Below, one piece after another: positions 1-10,593 of a DNA stretch of 64,000 bases. This DNA is from Silene conica (Eukaryota > Streptophyta > Magnoliopsida > Caryophyllales > Caryophyllaceae): assembly GCA_029255685.2 (NCBI GenBank), contig CM055312.2, positions 11,246,649 through 11,310,648 on the forward strand. The letters run 5' to 3'. The notes below the pieces were generated by a model, which searched no databases, was not told the origin of the DNA, and saw only the letters and a list, made by a program, of their open reading frames with translations. Position 1 is the stretch's first letter; every line of letters starts with the position of its first letter. The position numbers and the translations under genes were made by a program.

Positions 1-1713
1 GCCCCCATTGTCAGAAAACATTGTTAATATCGGTTTATTAAAGTGTTTTTCGACAAGGAGTTTGAATTGTTGAAAGATGGAATAGGTGTCAGATTTTTTC
101 TTCATGGGATATAACCATGTATACTTAGTGTAGTGATCAACAAATAGGACATAGTATTTATAACCGTCATATGATAGTGTAGGAGAGGACCATACATCGG
201 AAAAAATAAGATCTAAAGGAGCATGAGATGTAAGAGTCGAAACATTAAAGGGAAGTTTATGGCATTTATTGGTTTTGCAAGCATGACAGAAATTGAAACT
301 AGAAGCATTAAAAGATAAATTAAAAGTGTTCTTAAGAAAAGTAAAAACATGAGAAGACGGATGTCCAAGGCGATGATGCCATAGTAGCGCCAAGGAGGGA
401 GTATGAGAGGCGGCGTGTGCTTGAGGAGGTGACGGGTTCCATGTATAAATTCCACGATCAATTGGGCCGTGGAGTATTGTTTTGCCCGTCGTTATATCCT
501 TAAAAAAGAAATGAGAAGATGAAAATTCAATGTGAGCATTGTTATCGCGACAGAATTGAGAGACAGACAAAATATTTCGAGAAATGGAGGGCACATGTAA
601 GACATTACGAAATTGAAGGATAATAGAATTAAGCGAGAGATTAAAAGAACCTATGTTTTGAATGGGAATGGAAGATCCATCACCAATGATGACATCGTCG
701 GTGCCATTGTATGGAGAGTGGAGCGAGAGGTTTGATAGATCATTTGTGAGGTGGTGAGTGGCACCACTATCGACAAGCCAGGAGTGTGGAGGAGAGTCTG
801 CGGTGGTGGCAGTGTGAACTTGAGGCCTCGGGGTGTATGGTTTGGTGGGGAGAACGTATGGGGTGATGGTAACGGTGGGGTGAGTCTTCTTGAAATTGCG
901 GCAGTTCAAAAAATTGTGGCCTTTATAGCCGCAATACTGGCAGATTATGGGATCTTTGGTGGCGTCGGTTGACTCGGTGTGACGGGGTGTATAACGAGTT
1001 GAATTGTTACGATATTGGGCAGCAAAGGCAGTGGTAGGAAGGGGTATGGCTGTGTTGTTTTCGGGATTTTGGAGATCGTGGTTAATTAGCTTTTCGTGTA
1101 ACGCATCGAAGGAGATGGGTGTGTCCCTGGCTTCGACAGTTTCACGAATGGCTCGATAACGAGTTTTGTCAAGACCACGAAGGACTTTGGCAATGATGTC
1201 CTCGGGGTCCATGGGTTTTCCGAGGTTGGCGAGTTCAATTGTGCAGGTTTTGATTTGATGCATATAGTCGGTGACAGATTGATCGGGTTTCTTTTGGATA
1301 TTGTCAAGGCGTTGTTTGATTTGCATTATGTGGCCACGAGAGGGATTGGCAATGGTGGTTGAGAGAGTAGTCCAAGCTTCGCGAGAAGTCTTGGCTTCGG
1401 TTACGAGTGGGGCAATGGTACTATCGAGAGTACCAACAAGGGAGGCAAGGAGGAGACGGTCTTGGCGAGACCATGTCGTGTAGGCAGGGTTAGTAGCCGT
1501 GCGGCCGTCGATTATGGCAGTGGAGGGAGGACAAGGGTTGGTGCCATCGAGAAATGGGTATAGGGCAAGACCTTCCAAAAATGAACGGATTTGGAAAGAC
1601 CATTGGACATAGTTTGTGGTGGTGAGGGTTTTGCATTGGGAGAGGTTGACAAAGATGATAGGAGAATCGGGATTGGCGTTGTTGGGAACGACAATGGCGT
1701 GGTGGTTGGCCAT
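1..1713 (-). CDS. Copia retrotransposon gag-pol, 5' part, open at window edge
   Basis: Reading the minus strand from the ATG at 1711-1713, I find no stop codon to position 1, so about 571 residues of a longer polyprotein are present. Order seen: a gag (UBN2-type) region, a CCHC zinc knuckle (C-X2-C-X4-H-X4-C, about 930-975), an aspartic-protease motif DSGATHH (about 750-775), the integrase HHCC region (HHRLGHPS and CHAC, about 280-385) and the start of the integrase core ending in SDNGG at the window edge. Protease followed by integrase before RT is the Copia order. The compact gag resembles the Ale/Retrofit lineage (inference). Reverse transcriptase and RNase H would lie beyond the left edge. 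The unbroken frame suggests a young copy. Confidence 0.9.
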   Translation of the reverse strand, partial: MANHHAIVVPNNANPDSPIIFVNLSQCKTLTTTNYVQWSFQIRSFLEGLALYPFLDGTNPCPPSTAIIDGRTATNPAYTTWSRQDRLLLASLVGTLDSTIAPLVTEAKTSREAWTTLSTTIANPSRGHIMQIKQRLDNIQKKPDQSVTDYMHQIKTCTIELANLGKPMDPEDIIAKVLRGLDKTRYRAIRETVEARDTPISFDALHEKLINHDLQNPENNTAIPLPTTAFAAQYRNNSTRYTPRHTESTDATKDPIICQYCGYKGHNFLNCRNFKKTHPTVTITPYVLPTKPYTPRPQVHTATTADSPPHSWLVDSGATHHLTNDLSNLSLHSPYNGTDDVIIGDGSSIPIQNIGSFNLSLNSIILQFRNVLHVPSISRNILSVSQFCRDNNAHIEFSSSHFFFKDITTGKTILHGPIDRGIYTWNPSPPQAHAASHTPSLALLWHHRLGHPSSHVFTFLKNTFNLSFNASSFNFCHACKTNKCHKLPFNVSTLTSHAPLDLIFSDVWSSPTLSYDGYKYYVLFVDHYTKYTWLYPMKKKSDTYSIFQQFKLLVEKHFNKPILTMFSDNGG

Positions 1714-1760
1714 GAGGAAAGTAGAGGATCGGTGGTGGTGTTTTTCGAAAAAAAAACAAG

Positions 1761-1776
1761 GCTCTATGATACCATA
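1761..1776 (-). other. Primer-binding-site-like sequence of the left Copia element
   Basis: On the minus strand this reads TGGTATCATAGAGCC, close to the TGGTATCAGAGC complement of initiator-tRNA-Met seen at three other elements in this window, but with a two-base difference. It lies about 50 bp upstream of the gag ATG, where a PBS belongs. Confidence 0.6.
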
Positions 1777-1783
1777 TAAGAGA

Positions 1784-2036
1784 TGAGTTTGTGTTTTAAT
1801 GAAATATTGATACTATTAACATTAGATACATATGCATATATATACAAGGTAAGATATAAACTAATCCTAGAATTAAGGAAACAATATACAATATTCTAGG
1901 AGGAAATAAAGGCTATTCTAGTGTAGAATATTTCACATAGGAAAGATAATAATATAGAGATAAATATGCCAATTATGTTGGACGAGGATCTTGGTTGTTA
2001 ATAGTATATAAGTCTCTACTCTCTAGTGACTAGATG
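1784..2036 (-). repeat. Probable 5' LTR of the left Copia element (ends not resolved)
   Basis: AT-rich sequence directly upstream of the PBS on the minus strand, with a TATA-like stretch near 1832-1842 and a short LTR-like size. The other LTR is outside the window, so the boundaries cannot be fixed by comparison. An 11-bp inverted motif (TACTATTAACA) occurs at about 1810 and 1997. The right limit is set by the start of a spacer sequence repeated at about 2493. Confidence 0.4.
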
Positions 2037-3300
2037 GTTTTATGATAAATTACTTCAAAATCGTTTACACAAGACAAATTTCGTGCAAGATCAAATACTT
2101 CAAAAATATTGAAGAAAATGAAAACGAGATTTTAATTTAATACAAATAAACAAAACAAAATTAGCTTAGATTAGACAAAATAATTAATAATTTCGATATA
2201 TATTGATAATTAATTGAAGCTTAAAATATCTCATTATTAATAATCATACTTAGAATAATTTATTTTATTTTATTTTCGACATTTTAATAAAAAATTTATG
2301 CCTACACCCCAATTAAACCAAGAGTTCACACAATGACACTTTACCTTGTTTATACTTTTTAATCGATCAACTACGGCTTTTGAAAACTTTCACTGATTTG
2401 ATTTTAATTACTTCACTATCTTCTTTGAGTTTGTCGCATCAACCCTAAAACAATGGTTTCTTAACGAGGTTGCACGTAAGTCTCTTGTGCTAGGTGATTT
2501 TACGATAAATTACAATAAAACTGTTTTAAAAAAGACAAATTATGTGCAATATCAAATACTTCAACAACGTTAAAACTTGAGAAAGACGTCTTTCAATAAA
2601 TTATTTGTATTTTGTACCCCTTTTGTTATTGATCGTACATTCGTACCATAATAGTTTCATACTTATTCATATAGTAAATGTATTTATTTTATCTTTAGTG
2701 ATGATTTGTACCAATTTTATTACTTTTAAGATTATTTTTACTTCACTTTGTACAATAGTCCCTCAATAAACTTATTGAGAGGCGGTTTCATAAGAGACCT
2801 ACTGCTTCAAAAATATTGAAGAAAACAGGAAACGAGCTTTTAATTTAGGAAAATTTAACAAATATAATCTCAACTATCACACTTCTTCGCAAAATAATGT
2901 CAATTATCAATATTCTCGCAATAATCCCAACTTTCATACAACTCTTCTCAAAATAATCTCAACTATCACTCTTTTTCTCAAAATAATCTCAACTATTAAT
3001 ATTTCCACAATAACCATAACTTTTCTTAAGATTTACCAATCACACCAAACTATTTTGAGAAGGGTGGTATGAAAGATGGGATTATTGTGGAAATATTGAT
3101 AGTTAAGATTATTTTGAGAAGAAGAGTGATATTTGGGATTATATTTGTTAAATTTTCCTTTAATTTAATACACATAGACAAGAACAAAATTAGCTTAGAT
3201 TAGATTAGACAAAATAACTAATAATTTCGATATATATTGATAACTAACGGTAACCTAAGCTTAAAAGAAGCAATTATCATTAATCATCATACTTAGAAGA
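2037..3300. repeat. Duplicated AT-rich spacer downstream of the MADS gene
   Basis: Two diverged copies of the same sequence are visible. Roughly 2085-2265 matches 2805-2847 plus 3159-3300 (shared landmarks: CTTCAAAAATATTGAAG, AAAATTAGCTTAGATT, TTTCGATATATATTGATAA). A further diverged stretch near 2037-2110 recurs at 2493-2570. The second copy contains the MITE at 2848-3158 and the first does not. No convincing coding sequence was seen here apart from the possible MADS 3' extension to 3261. Confidence 0.6.
2848..3158. mobile_element. 311-bp MITE with 9-bp TSD TTTAATTTA
   Basis: Long terminal inverted repeats begin GGAAAATTTAACAAATATAA and pair over about 120 bp, with repeated AATAATCTCAACTATCA-type words inside. 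The 9-bp direct repeat TTTAATTTA flanks it exactly (2839-2847 and 3159-3167). The paralogous spacer near 2130 keeps a single uninterrupted TTTAATTTA, which is an empty site. A 9-bp duplication suits a MULE-derived MITE (inference). No ORF. Confidence 0.85.
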
Positions 3301-3378
3301 GCATCAGGCGGTAATAACTCCGGATTAAAAACTTGGGACACAACATTACTCATCGAAGAACAACTAATTTCATCGATT

Positions 3379-3822
3379 TTAGTATCGACTTTGTTCCTTA
3401 AACCCCGCAACCTTTAACCTCTCTAACTCGACTAATTCAAGTTTATCAATCGGGTCATCCCACCAAAAACGATCACAATCGTCGTCATTATTTACGTACC
3501 CTTGACCTTCAATCGACGATTTTGACGTTCCCTCGTCCGAATTTTGATTGATAAAACGTTGAATAACCGCGTCTTCATTAGGATGATGACCGTAATAAGA
3601 GTGCAATTTTCCAGCTTCGGAAAATACAATAGCCGCAACTTCAGCACCGTACTCAGAATATAATTCACCAAGTTTTTTAAGCAATGTTTTTCTTCGTTTC
3701 GAGAAGGCTACCGGTCTTGCATTCTTATTCTCGATTCGCTTTATTACGATTTTTTGTTTTCCTTTTGTTTTCTTTTCATAATTCGAAGCTTCATGTTCGA
3801 GTTTCTTCATCACTTCTGCCAT
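3379..3822 (-). CDS. Type I (M-alpha, AGL61/62-like) MADS-box protein, probably C-terminally frameshifted
   Basis: The 147-residue minus-strand ORF has a MADS domain at about residues 20-80: KIVIKRIENK, FSKRRKTLLKK and YGAEVAAIVFSEAGK. Type I MADS proteins of this group are DNA-binding transcription factors often active in gametophyte and endosperm (family knowledge). A later FWWDDPI motif is characteristic of AGL62-like proteins. No intron is needed, as usual for type I genes. After the stop at 3379-3381 another frame stays open to a TAA at 3261-3263 and encodes about 40 plausible residues including NVVSQVF, so a 1-nt frameshift probably truncated the C terminus. The large MULE and its TA tract begin only about 55-85 bp upstream of the ATG, so the native promoter has been displaced. 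Confidence 0.88.
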   Translation of the reverse strand: MAEVMKKLEHEASNYEKKTKGKQKIVIKRIENKNARPVAFSKRRKTLLKKLGELYSEYGAEVAAIVFSEAGKLHSYYGHHPNEDAVIQRFINQNSDEGTSKSSIEGQGYVNNDDDCDRFWWDDPIDKLELVELERLKVAGFKEQSRY

Positions 3823-3872
3823 TACTGAGTATTGATTACTGAATTAATTAAAGCTTATGATTGAAATAATAA

Positions 3873-3874
<2 letters not shown>

Positions 3875-3906
<32 letters not shown>
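3875..3906. repeat. (TA)n microsatellite flanking the large MULE on the left
   Basis: About 32 bp of perfect TA repeat directly outside the left terminal inverted repeat. A second TA tract lies immediately outside the right end at 43341, so the element appears to have inserted into a TA microsatellite. Confidence 0.9.
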
Positions 3907-3910
<4 letters not shown>

Positions 3911-3950
3911 TGAATCACGTGAGGCCGCCCTCTTAGGGTGAGGCTGCCGG
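3907..3950 (+). repeat. Left terminal inverted repeat of the large MULE
   Basis: Pairs with 43299-43340 reversed. The outer 6-8 bases are degenerate compared with the right end, which begins GAGGCCGGATC. The TSD cannot be determined because both flanks are TA repeat. Confidence 0.8.
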
Positions 3951-5367
3951 ACCCTTCTGAACCGTTAGATTTAAGTATCACGGACGTACCAGATTGTGCC
4001 ACGTGTCCTATATAATAAATAAAAAAACACTGACATTCCTTACTTCATTTCGCGTCTTTTCAAATTCATTCCATCACAAAACCCGTTGCTCTCTCTCTCT
4101 CTATCTCGCTCGCTCGCTCGCTCGTTCGCTCGCTCGCTCGTCTTCTTCCCGGAATCTATCGTCGTCCTTCATTTTCTTCGTATGTTTCTTCATCTTTCTT
4201 CATCTTTGATTTTGCTTGTAGTTAGTCTGTTACATTTTTGTCAGCAAGTTATTTAAGTAGTTTAATTACTGATTTGCGTTTAATTTTGTTTTTTTTGCTA
4301 TTTTCTTGCTCGATTATCATTAGTTGAATGTTTATTGTTATTTTCCATTGTTAGTGATATCTAGGGTTTGTGATGAAAATATCTAGGGTTAATTAGGATG
4401 TTGTTTCTTATAAGTACTGAAATGTCGTTTTTCTTTGTTATTTTCCTACTCGATTATCATTAGTTGAATGTTTATTGTTATTTTTTCATATTAGTGATAT
4501 CTAGGGTTTTGAGATGAGAAACGAGTTTATGTGATCGTAAGAGTTTTGAGTAAGTTTCAGTAGTAAGTAGTATTCGTGTCAGTAATATAGCCATCTAGTT
4601 TCACAAAATAAGCATGTTGTTTCACTTTATAAGCTTCTAGTTTCACAAGTTAAGAATTCAAAAAATTCAGGTTACTTTCTGGTTATTTTTCATTGTTAGT
4701 GATACCTAGGATTGTGATGAAAATATCTAGGTTTTGAGAGTGTTTTTGATTATTTTAGTACGTTATAATGTGATTTGTTTGTCGTTTTTTGGATGTGTGG
4801 TTTATTTTCGAAGATTTGAGGCGAAATAAGCAAGCATTGTCGTTCTTCGAAGTTTTTAACATCAACAACCTCCATTATCAACTTCTAGTTTCACAAAATA
4901 AGCATGTAGTTTCACTTCATAAGCTTCTAGTTTCACAAGTTAAGAATTCAAAAAAACAGGCTGATTTTTCAACAGGTTTCACAATATAGCCAACTAGTTT
5001 CACAAAATAAGCATGTAGTTTCACTTCATAAGCTTCTAGTTTCACAAGTTAAGAATTCAAAAAAACAGGCTGATTTTTCAACAGGTTTCACAATATAGCC
5101 AACTAGTTTCACAAAATAAGCATGTAGTTTCACTTCATAAACTTCTAGTTTCACAATATAACTCTAAGATTCACATAATAAGTTTCTTTCAGTTTTAAGT
5201 TTATTTTCTATTATTTTCAGTTTAAGGTTCTTTTTCTGATTGTGAAACTAAGCCTTTTATTATGTGAAATCTAAGAGTCTGTGTTTCACAATGTATGCTT
5301 TTTGATTCTATTTTGTAATGCTTGTAGGTTACTTTGTGGTTTTAAACTTAATTACCTTTGGTCAAAT
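3951..5367 (+). promoter_or_regulatory. MULE left subterminal region and presumed promoter/leader of the F-box-like genes
   Basis: Noncoding. It contains a CT run followed by a CTCG microsatellite (about 4089-4142), a diverged direct duplication (TGCTATTTTCTTGCTCGATTATCATTAG-type sequence at about 4297-4380 and 4437-4512) and, from about 4590, arrays of the 21-bp TTTCAC unit. No TATA box can be assigned with confidence. A promoter role is inferred from position between the TIR and the first plus-strand gene. Confidence 0.4.
4590..5180 (+). repeat. 21-bp TTTCAC array, block 1
   Basis: Repeats of the type TAGTTTCACaaaaTAAGCatg, period about 21 bp, with a larger unit of about 110 bp that includes AAGAATTCAAAAAA and ACAGGCTGATTTTTCAACAGG. 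The motif lies on the plus strand here, with the reverse orientation (GTGAAAC) starting near 5235. Confidence 0.85.
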
Positions 5368-5996
5368 ATGGAAAACTGGTGCAAGGGGTGGGTAGTGAAT
5401 CTTCACGCAGAAGATAAAGCAGAATATGTCCAGAATTACATAATAGAAAAAAAGAGGCCACGACATTCTCATTTACTCCCTTACGGACTATTGAGCTCAC
5501 AAACAACCGTTATCAACCCCAACTGGCTGTTTTTAACAATCAAGATGTAATGAATAACATCTTCAAACAACTTAAGTGTAACCTTGATAAGGCAAATTTG
5601 GCATTGGTCTGTCGGAACTGGTGTCAGCTTTTCCTCCTACACCCTAGTGCACCTCTCATTCGAGTTGCGTATGGGATTTCTCTGCGTATCAATTATGTCA
5701 ATGGTGTGAGAATAGTTCGTAGGGGTGCTAGAATCATTTATAAAAGATGCAAGTGCTTTATGACAAATGATCCGGGATCTAAATTACTCCTACATTGTGT
5801 GCAAAGTGAAAATCCTTACCAAAGTGAACACCTTAGAGATCTAACTGATGCTGAAATCGACCAAACACAAGAGTTGCTTGACATTTTAGATGTGCCATCT
5901 CCAGAACTTGACTTAGCAGTTGCTACTTCGACAGAGTTGATGACTCGGGCGAAATTATCTTGGTTTGATTTACCTTTCTTGGCATTCGATATGTAG
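5368..5996 (+). pseudogene. F-box-like gene copy 1, frameshifted
   Basis: This copy is collinear with the intact gene at 6574-7200. Its ATG at 5368-5370 is followed by the same WCKGWVVN start, but a run of seven A (5447-5453) replaces the eight A of the other copy (6653-6660), shifting the frame. The downstream half (from 5550) is open to 5996 and keeps the F-box-like segment ALVCRNW and the conserved IIYKRCKCFMTNDP block. The copies differ at many positions, so this is not a very recent duplication. Either it is a pseudogene or the A-run is tolerated by slippage, and I favour pseudogene. Confidence 0.65.
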
Positions 5997-6179
5997 CATA
6001 GCTGCTCAAGTTTGTATCACCTTTTTGCATCTTAGTGGCTAGCCTAAATGTCTTTTTGTAGTGCTCTTCTGTAATTACATGTATCAAGCCAGCCTTTTTA
6101 TGTAATTATCTAGCAATGTATGAATGATATTTTTAATTACTGAAGTTTCTTTTCCTTAATATCTTAAGTTTCTTTTTCT

Positions 6180-6545
6180 TATTCTGTGAAAAACTAGAAC
6201 TTATGTTGTGAAACTAGAAGCTTACCTTGTGAAACAAGAAGCTTAGGTTGTGAAACAGGAAGAACATATTGTGAAAGTGTGAAACTGTGAACTTGTGAAA
6301 CTAGATGCTTTACTTGTGAAACAAAAATCTTAACTTGTGAAACTAGAAACCTATTCTGTGAAACCAGAAGTTTATTCTGTGAAACTAGATGCTTCTTTTG
6401 TTTCACAGTTTAATTTTCTTTATCTTTTTCTGTGATTCTCAGCTCTTACTCTGTGAAACTAGAATCTTTACTTGTGAAACTAGAATCTTATATTGTGAAA
6501 CTAAGCCCTTATTATGTGAAATGTAATAGTCTGGGTTTTACAATG
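6180..6545 (-). repeat. TTTCAC array between the two F-box-like copies (reverse orientation)
   Basis: Units read GTGAAACTAGAAGCTTA on the plus strand, the inverse of block 1, with period about 21 bp. The array lies between the 3' end of copy 1 and the start of copy 2. Confidence 0.85.
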
Positions 6546-6573
6546 TATGCTTGTAGGTTACCTCTGGTCAATT

Positions 6574-7200
6574 ATGGAAACATGGTGCAAGGGGTGGGTA
6601 GTGAATGTTCTTGCAGAGGATAAAGCATATTTTGTCCGGAATTATATAAGAGAAAAAAAAGAGGCTATGAAATTCTCATTTGCTCCCTTACGGACTATTG
6701 AGGTCACTAATAATCGTTATCAACCCCAACTGGCTGTCTTAAACAATCAAGATGTAATGAATAGCATCTTCGAACGACTTAAGTATAACCAAGATAAGGC
6801 AAACATGGCGTTGGTCTGTCGGAATTGGTCTCAGCTTTTCCTCATACACCCTAGTGCACCTGTCATTGCAGTTGTGTATGGGATTTCTCTGCATATTAAT
6901 GATATCAATGGTGTGAGAATCATTCGTAGGGGTTATAGAATAATTTATAAAAGATGCAAGTGCTTTATGACTAATGATCCGGAAGCTAAATTACTCCTAC
7001 ATTTTTACCAAGGCGGCAATCTTTTGCAAAGAGGACACCTTAGAGATCTCACTGGTGCTGAAAACCCAAAAGTGAATGAGTTGATTGACAATTTACATGT
7101 GCCATCTCCAAAACATGACATATCACTTGATACTGCAACACGCTTGCTGACTCGGGCAACTTTATCATATTTAGATTTACCTGTGTTGCTCGATATGTAG
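6574..7200 (+). CDS. F-box-like protein carried by the MULE (copy 2, intact)
   Basis: This frame gives 208 residues from the ATG at 6574; an upstream in-frame ATG at 6547 is possible, but copy 1 starts at the equivalent of 6574. Residues about 68-100 read as a weak F-box: QDVMNSIFERL, then ALVCRNWSQLF, matching the usual pattern of hydrophobic helix then VC-x-W. F-box proteins bind Skp1 and select targets for ubiquitination (family knowledge). The C-terminal half, with GVRIIRRGYRIIYKRCKCFM, matches no substrate domain I recognise. There are no LRR or Kelch repeats and no transmembrane segment. A TTTCAC array lies just upstream. The F-box assignment needs a profile search and the function is unknown. 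Confidence 0.55.
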   Translation: METWCKGWVVNVLAEDKAYFVRNYIREKKEAMKFSFAPLRTIEVTNNRYQPQLAVLNNQDVMNSIFERLKYNQDKANMALVCRNWSQLFLIHPSAPVIAVVYGISLHINDINGVRIIRRGYRIIYKRCKCFMTNDPEAKLLLHFYQGGNLLQRGHLRDLTGAENPKVNELIDNLHVPSPKHDISLDTATRLLTRATLSYLDLPVLLDM

Positions 7201-7369
7201 CACAGCTCCTCAACTTTTGTATCACTTTTTGCCGTGATAGTGGCTGGTCTAAATGTGCTCGGTTTTAGTGTTTTGTAGTGCTCTCTTGTAATTACGTCTA
7301 TCAAGGCAGCCTTTTTTGTGTAATAACCTAGCTATGTATGAATGATATTTTTAATGAATCAAGTTTATT

Positions 7370-7925
7370 TTCCTTATTATCTAGCTGTGTGAATCAAGTT
7401 TATTTTTCCTATTCTGTGAATGTCAGCTCTTATTCTGTGAAACTAGAAGCTTATTTTGTGAAACTAAGCTCTTATTCTGTGAATCTAAGAGTTTGGGTTT
7501 CACATTGTAAGCTTCTTTGTTTCACAGTTTAATAATTTTCTTTTCTTTATTCTGTGAATGTTAGCCTTTCTTCTGTGAAAGTAGAAGCTTATATTGTGAA
7601 ACTAAGCTCTTATTCTGTGAATCTAAGAGTTTTTGTTTCACATTGTAAGCTTCTATGTTTCACAGTTTAATAATTTTCTTTTCTGTGAAACTAGAAACTT
7701 ATTTTGTGAAACTAGATCCTTCTTCTGTGAAACTTATTTTCTTAATTCGTTTGTATTTACTTTTTACCTGAGATTCACAGAATAAGCTTCTAGTTTCACA
7801 ATGTAAGCTTCTTGTTTCACAGAAAAAGTTAGTATTTTTCCTTTTTCTGTGAAACTAGAAGCTTATTTTGTGAAACTAGATCCTTCTTCTGTGAAACTTA
7901 TTTTCTTTATTCGTGTATTCTACCA
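7370..7925. repeat. TTTCAC array upstream of the Ulp1-like gene (mixed orientation)
   Basis: A dense mixture of GTGAAACTAGAAGCTTA and TTTCACATTGTAAGCTTCT units in both orientations, ending just before the Ulp1-like start codon. It could form extended hairpins. No coding sequence otherwise. Confidence 0.8.
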
Positions 7926-9984
7926 TTTATGCATAACAGGAAGCAAGCTAATATGAAGCGATCGGAACATCCACCTTCTACTAGTGAAACAGTTGAACCT
8001 GCTGCAAAAAAGAAACGAAACTATAAAGAGCGATTGCCGTCATTGAGGACCCGGATGTCTCCCGCTGGGCTTTACAACTTTATTCATAATGAGGATAGTC
8101 CACCCTCAGAACAGCAGATTCAAGCTATCAAAGAAATGGGGTTTGGGGGTCTTTTACTTCTTAAAACGGATGTTCTTCCCGGAAACTTAGCATATTGGCT
8201 AGTTTCAAATTACGACCCAATAAAAGGATGTTTGTTGGGTGGGAAGCTTCCGATTTTAGAGGAGGATATTCATCTATCTCTTGGATTGCCAATGGGTCCC
8301 AATGTTGTTGTTGAAGCGACAAATGGAGATAAGTGCCCCCTTTATTTATCTACTTTGGGGGAGTTCACTAAACAATATGGCGTTGGTTCCATTGACATCA
8401 AACAAGTTCTGCAAAAGTTGACTGCCCAAAGAGATGGAGGAGATGATTTCAAACGCAACTTCATCGTTTATATTTTCTCTGCTCTTTTAGGCGGTGTTGT
8501 AGGGAACAAGGTCAGTTTGAAAGTGCTGAAAAGTTTGGTGAATACTGAGTTGATCTCCAGTTTCAACTGGTGCAACTTTATAAAAAAGAAATTGGCTGGC
8601 CAAGTTCAGTCTTGGCAAAAGGAAGAGTTTGGGGTTAAACAGGTGAAAGAGAATTGGTTTGGGGGACCGATTATTGTGCTGCTCTTCATTTATCTAGACC
8701 GTTGTGTCTTTAAATCGCGCCTTGTGAGTCGTCAATATCCTACGTTATCGACTTGGACAAAAGATGCTATATACAAGAGAATTAAGGATGAATTGAATGA
8801 CCCAACTTCCAAGGAGAGAACTTTCGGCAGGGGTGCTGTTGAGCCTCCAATTGTCACGTGAGCAGCATGGACCTTTGCTTGCTATTGAGTTTGCAACAGA
8901 CACGCAAGCACAAAAATCTAAATCAGCTGTTCAGGAAATTGTTGTTCGGCAACCTGAACAAGAAGAATCTGGAAAATCTGAACAACCCAAACATGAAGGA
9001 GAAACTGGAAAGCCTGGCATTTCTGAAGATAACAGTGATGTGAAGCTTGTTACTGATCTTGCAAATTCAGCAAAAGTCATGGCTCATGCTTTCATGAACT
9101 ACAAATGTCTTGTCAGTCAAGCTTCCTTGAAATTACCTTCATCAGCAACAGTTTCTAAACTAGTTGCAGCTGTTGATGGTATTGCAGATGGATTTAGGCT
9201 GTCTCAACAAGATAAAAATGAGCAGAATGAGGAGAATGTTGAGACAGCAAATAATGAGGAGAATGTTGAGACAGCAAATAATGAGGAGAATGTTGAGAAA
9301 GCACATAATGATAGTGGGGAGGTTGATGATAATTTGGAGATTGATGATAATGAGAAGGCGATTGTGGATGGTACTAGTGAGAATGTTCATGAGGATGCGG
9401 GTAAATTTTATGGGTGGTCTGCAGCTGAACTGTTGGCGGCATTGGACATAATGGGTGGCTCCTTTCAGCCAATACAGCCACATTGTTCACCAGCAAAACC
9501 AGAAATGCCAAGCTTTAGGCTCTTTCCAGATGATGACCACTTTTTATCTCCACCCTCTCAACCTGAACGTGAACCTGAGCCTGAACCTGAACCTGAAGCT
9601 GAACATGAACGTGAACCTGAAGCTGAACCTCAACTTGAACATTCAACACGTTGTGATGAAGACGAACTCGATCGTTCAACATCTTGTGTTCATGCTGAAG
9701 GACCTGGAGGACCTTCTATGTCCACACCAATGGTAGAGGATCTTCCTGTGGTAGGGAGTACTGATAAAGAGGTCATTGACGTAGGAGATACTCCTCCGAA
9801 TGTTTACAAGCGTCGATCCAAAGGTGAATGTCATTCACCTGTCAATCCAAAGGTGAAGAGGGCCATAGTTCCATCAGAGGTCTATCGATCTCCGTATTTG
9901 CAAAGAAACATGAATATTCTTAAGGGTTTTACTCAAGCGGAGAAGCCTGTATTGGATTTCATCTTTTTGGATTCATGTGAAAGG

Positions 9985-10593
9985 TATTGACTTATTTTAT
10001 TAATTTTTCAAACCTTGTATTTTAATATTTTCAGCCTGTTTTATTAACATGTTTCACAATATAGCCTTCCAGTTTCACTTAATAAGGTTTTTAGTTTCAC
10101 AGAATAAGCTTCTTGTTTCACAGCCCTTATTCTGTGAAAGTAAGCCCTTATTCAGTGAAACTACAAGCTTATGTTGTGAAACTAAGCGCTTATTCTGTGA
10201 AATTTAAGAGTTTGGGTTTCACAATGTAAACTTCTGGTTTCACAGAATAAGCTTGTGGTTTCACAGGATAAGTTTCTAGTTTCACATGTTAAACATCTAG
10301 TTTCACAGTTTCACAGTTTCACAGTATGTCCTTCCAGTTTCACAGAATAAGCTGCTAGTTTCACAAAGTAAGCTTCTAGTGTCACAGAATAAGCTTCTAG
10401 TTTCACAGTTTCACAGTTTCAGAATATGAGCTCCCTGTTTCACAGAATAAGCATGCAGTTTCACAAATTAAGCTTTTAGTTTCACAGTTTTGGTCAAACT
10501 TACTAAACATTAAAATACTCTTATTTTTTAATTTTGATCGTATATTTAATACCATTTGAGGGTGTGACCTGTGCTTTTAATGACTGTTTCCAG
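9985..10593 (+). repeat. Intron of the Ulp1-like gene filled with TTTCAC units
   Basis: Between a donor at about 9985 and the acceptor CAG at 10591-10593. Most of it (about 10040-10490) is the 21-bp array, mainly TAGTTTCACAGAATAAGCTTC. The array therefore lies within a transcribed region and not only between genes. Confidence 0.75.

Noticed and set aside
1977-2036. Plus-strand LTR start (TGTTGGACGAGGATC)
   Set aside because: TGTTGG resembles an LTR start, but no matching second copy, PBS or polypurine tract is present in this orientation; the adjacent Copia is on the minus strand.
9160-9736. Overlapping ORFs in other frames over the acidic linker of the Ulp1-like gene
   Set aside because: Shadows of low-complexity GAA/GAG-rich coding sequence; no protein-like composition or motif.
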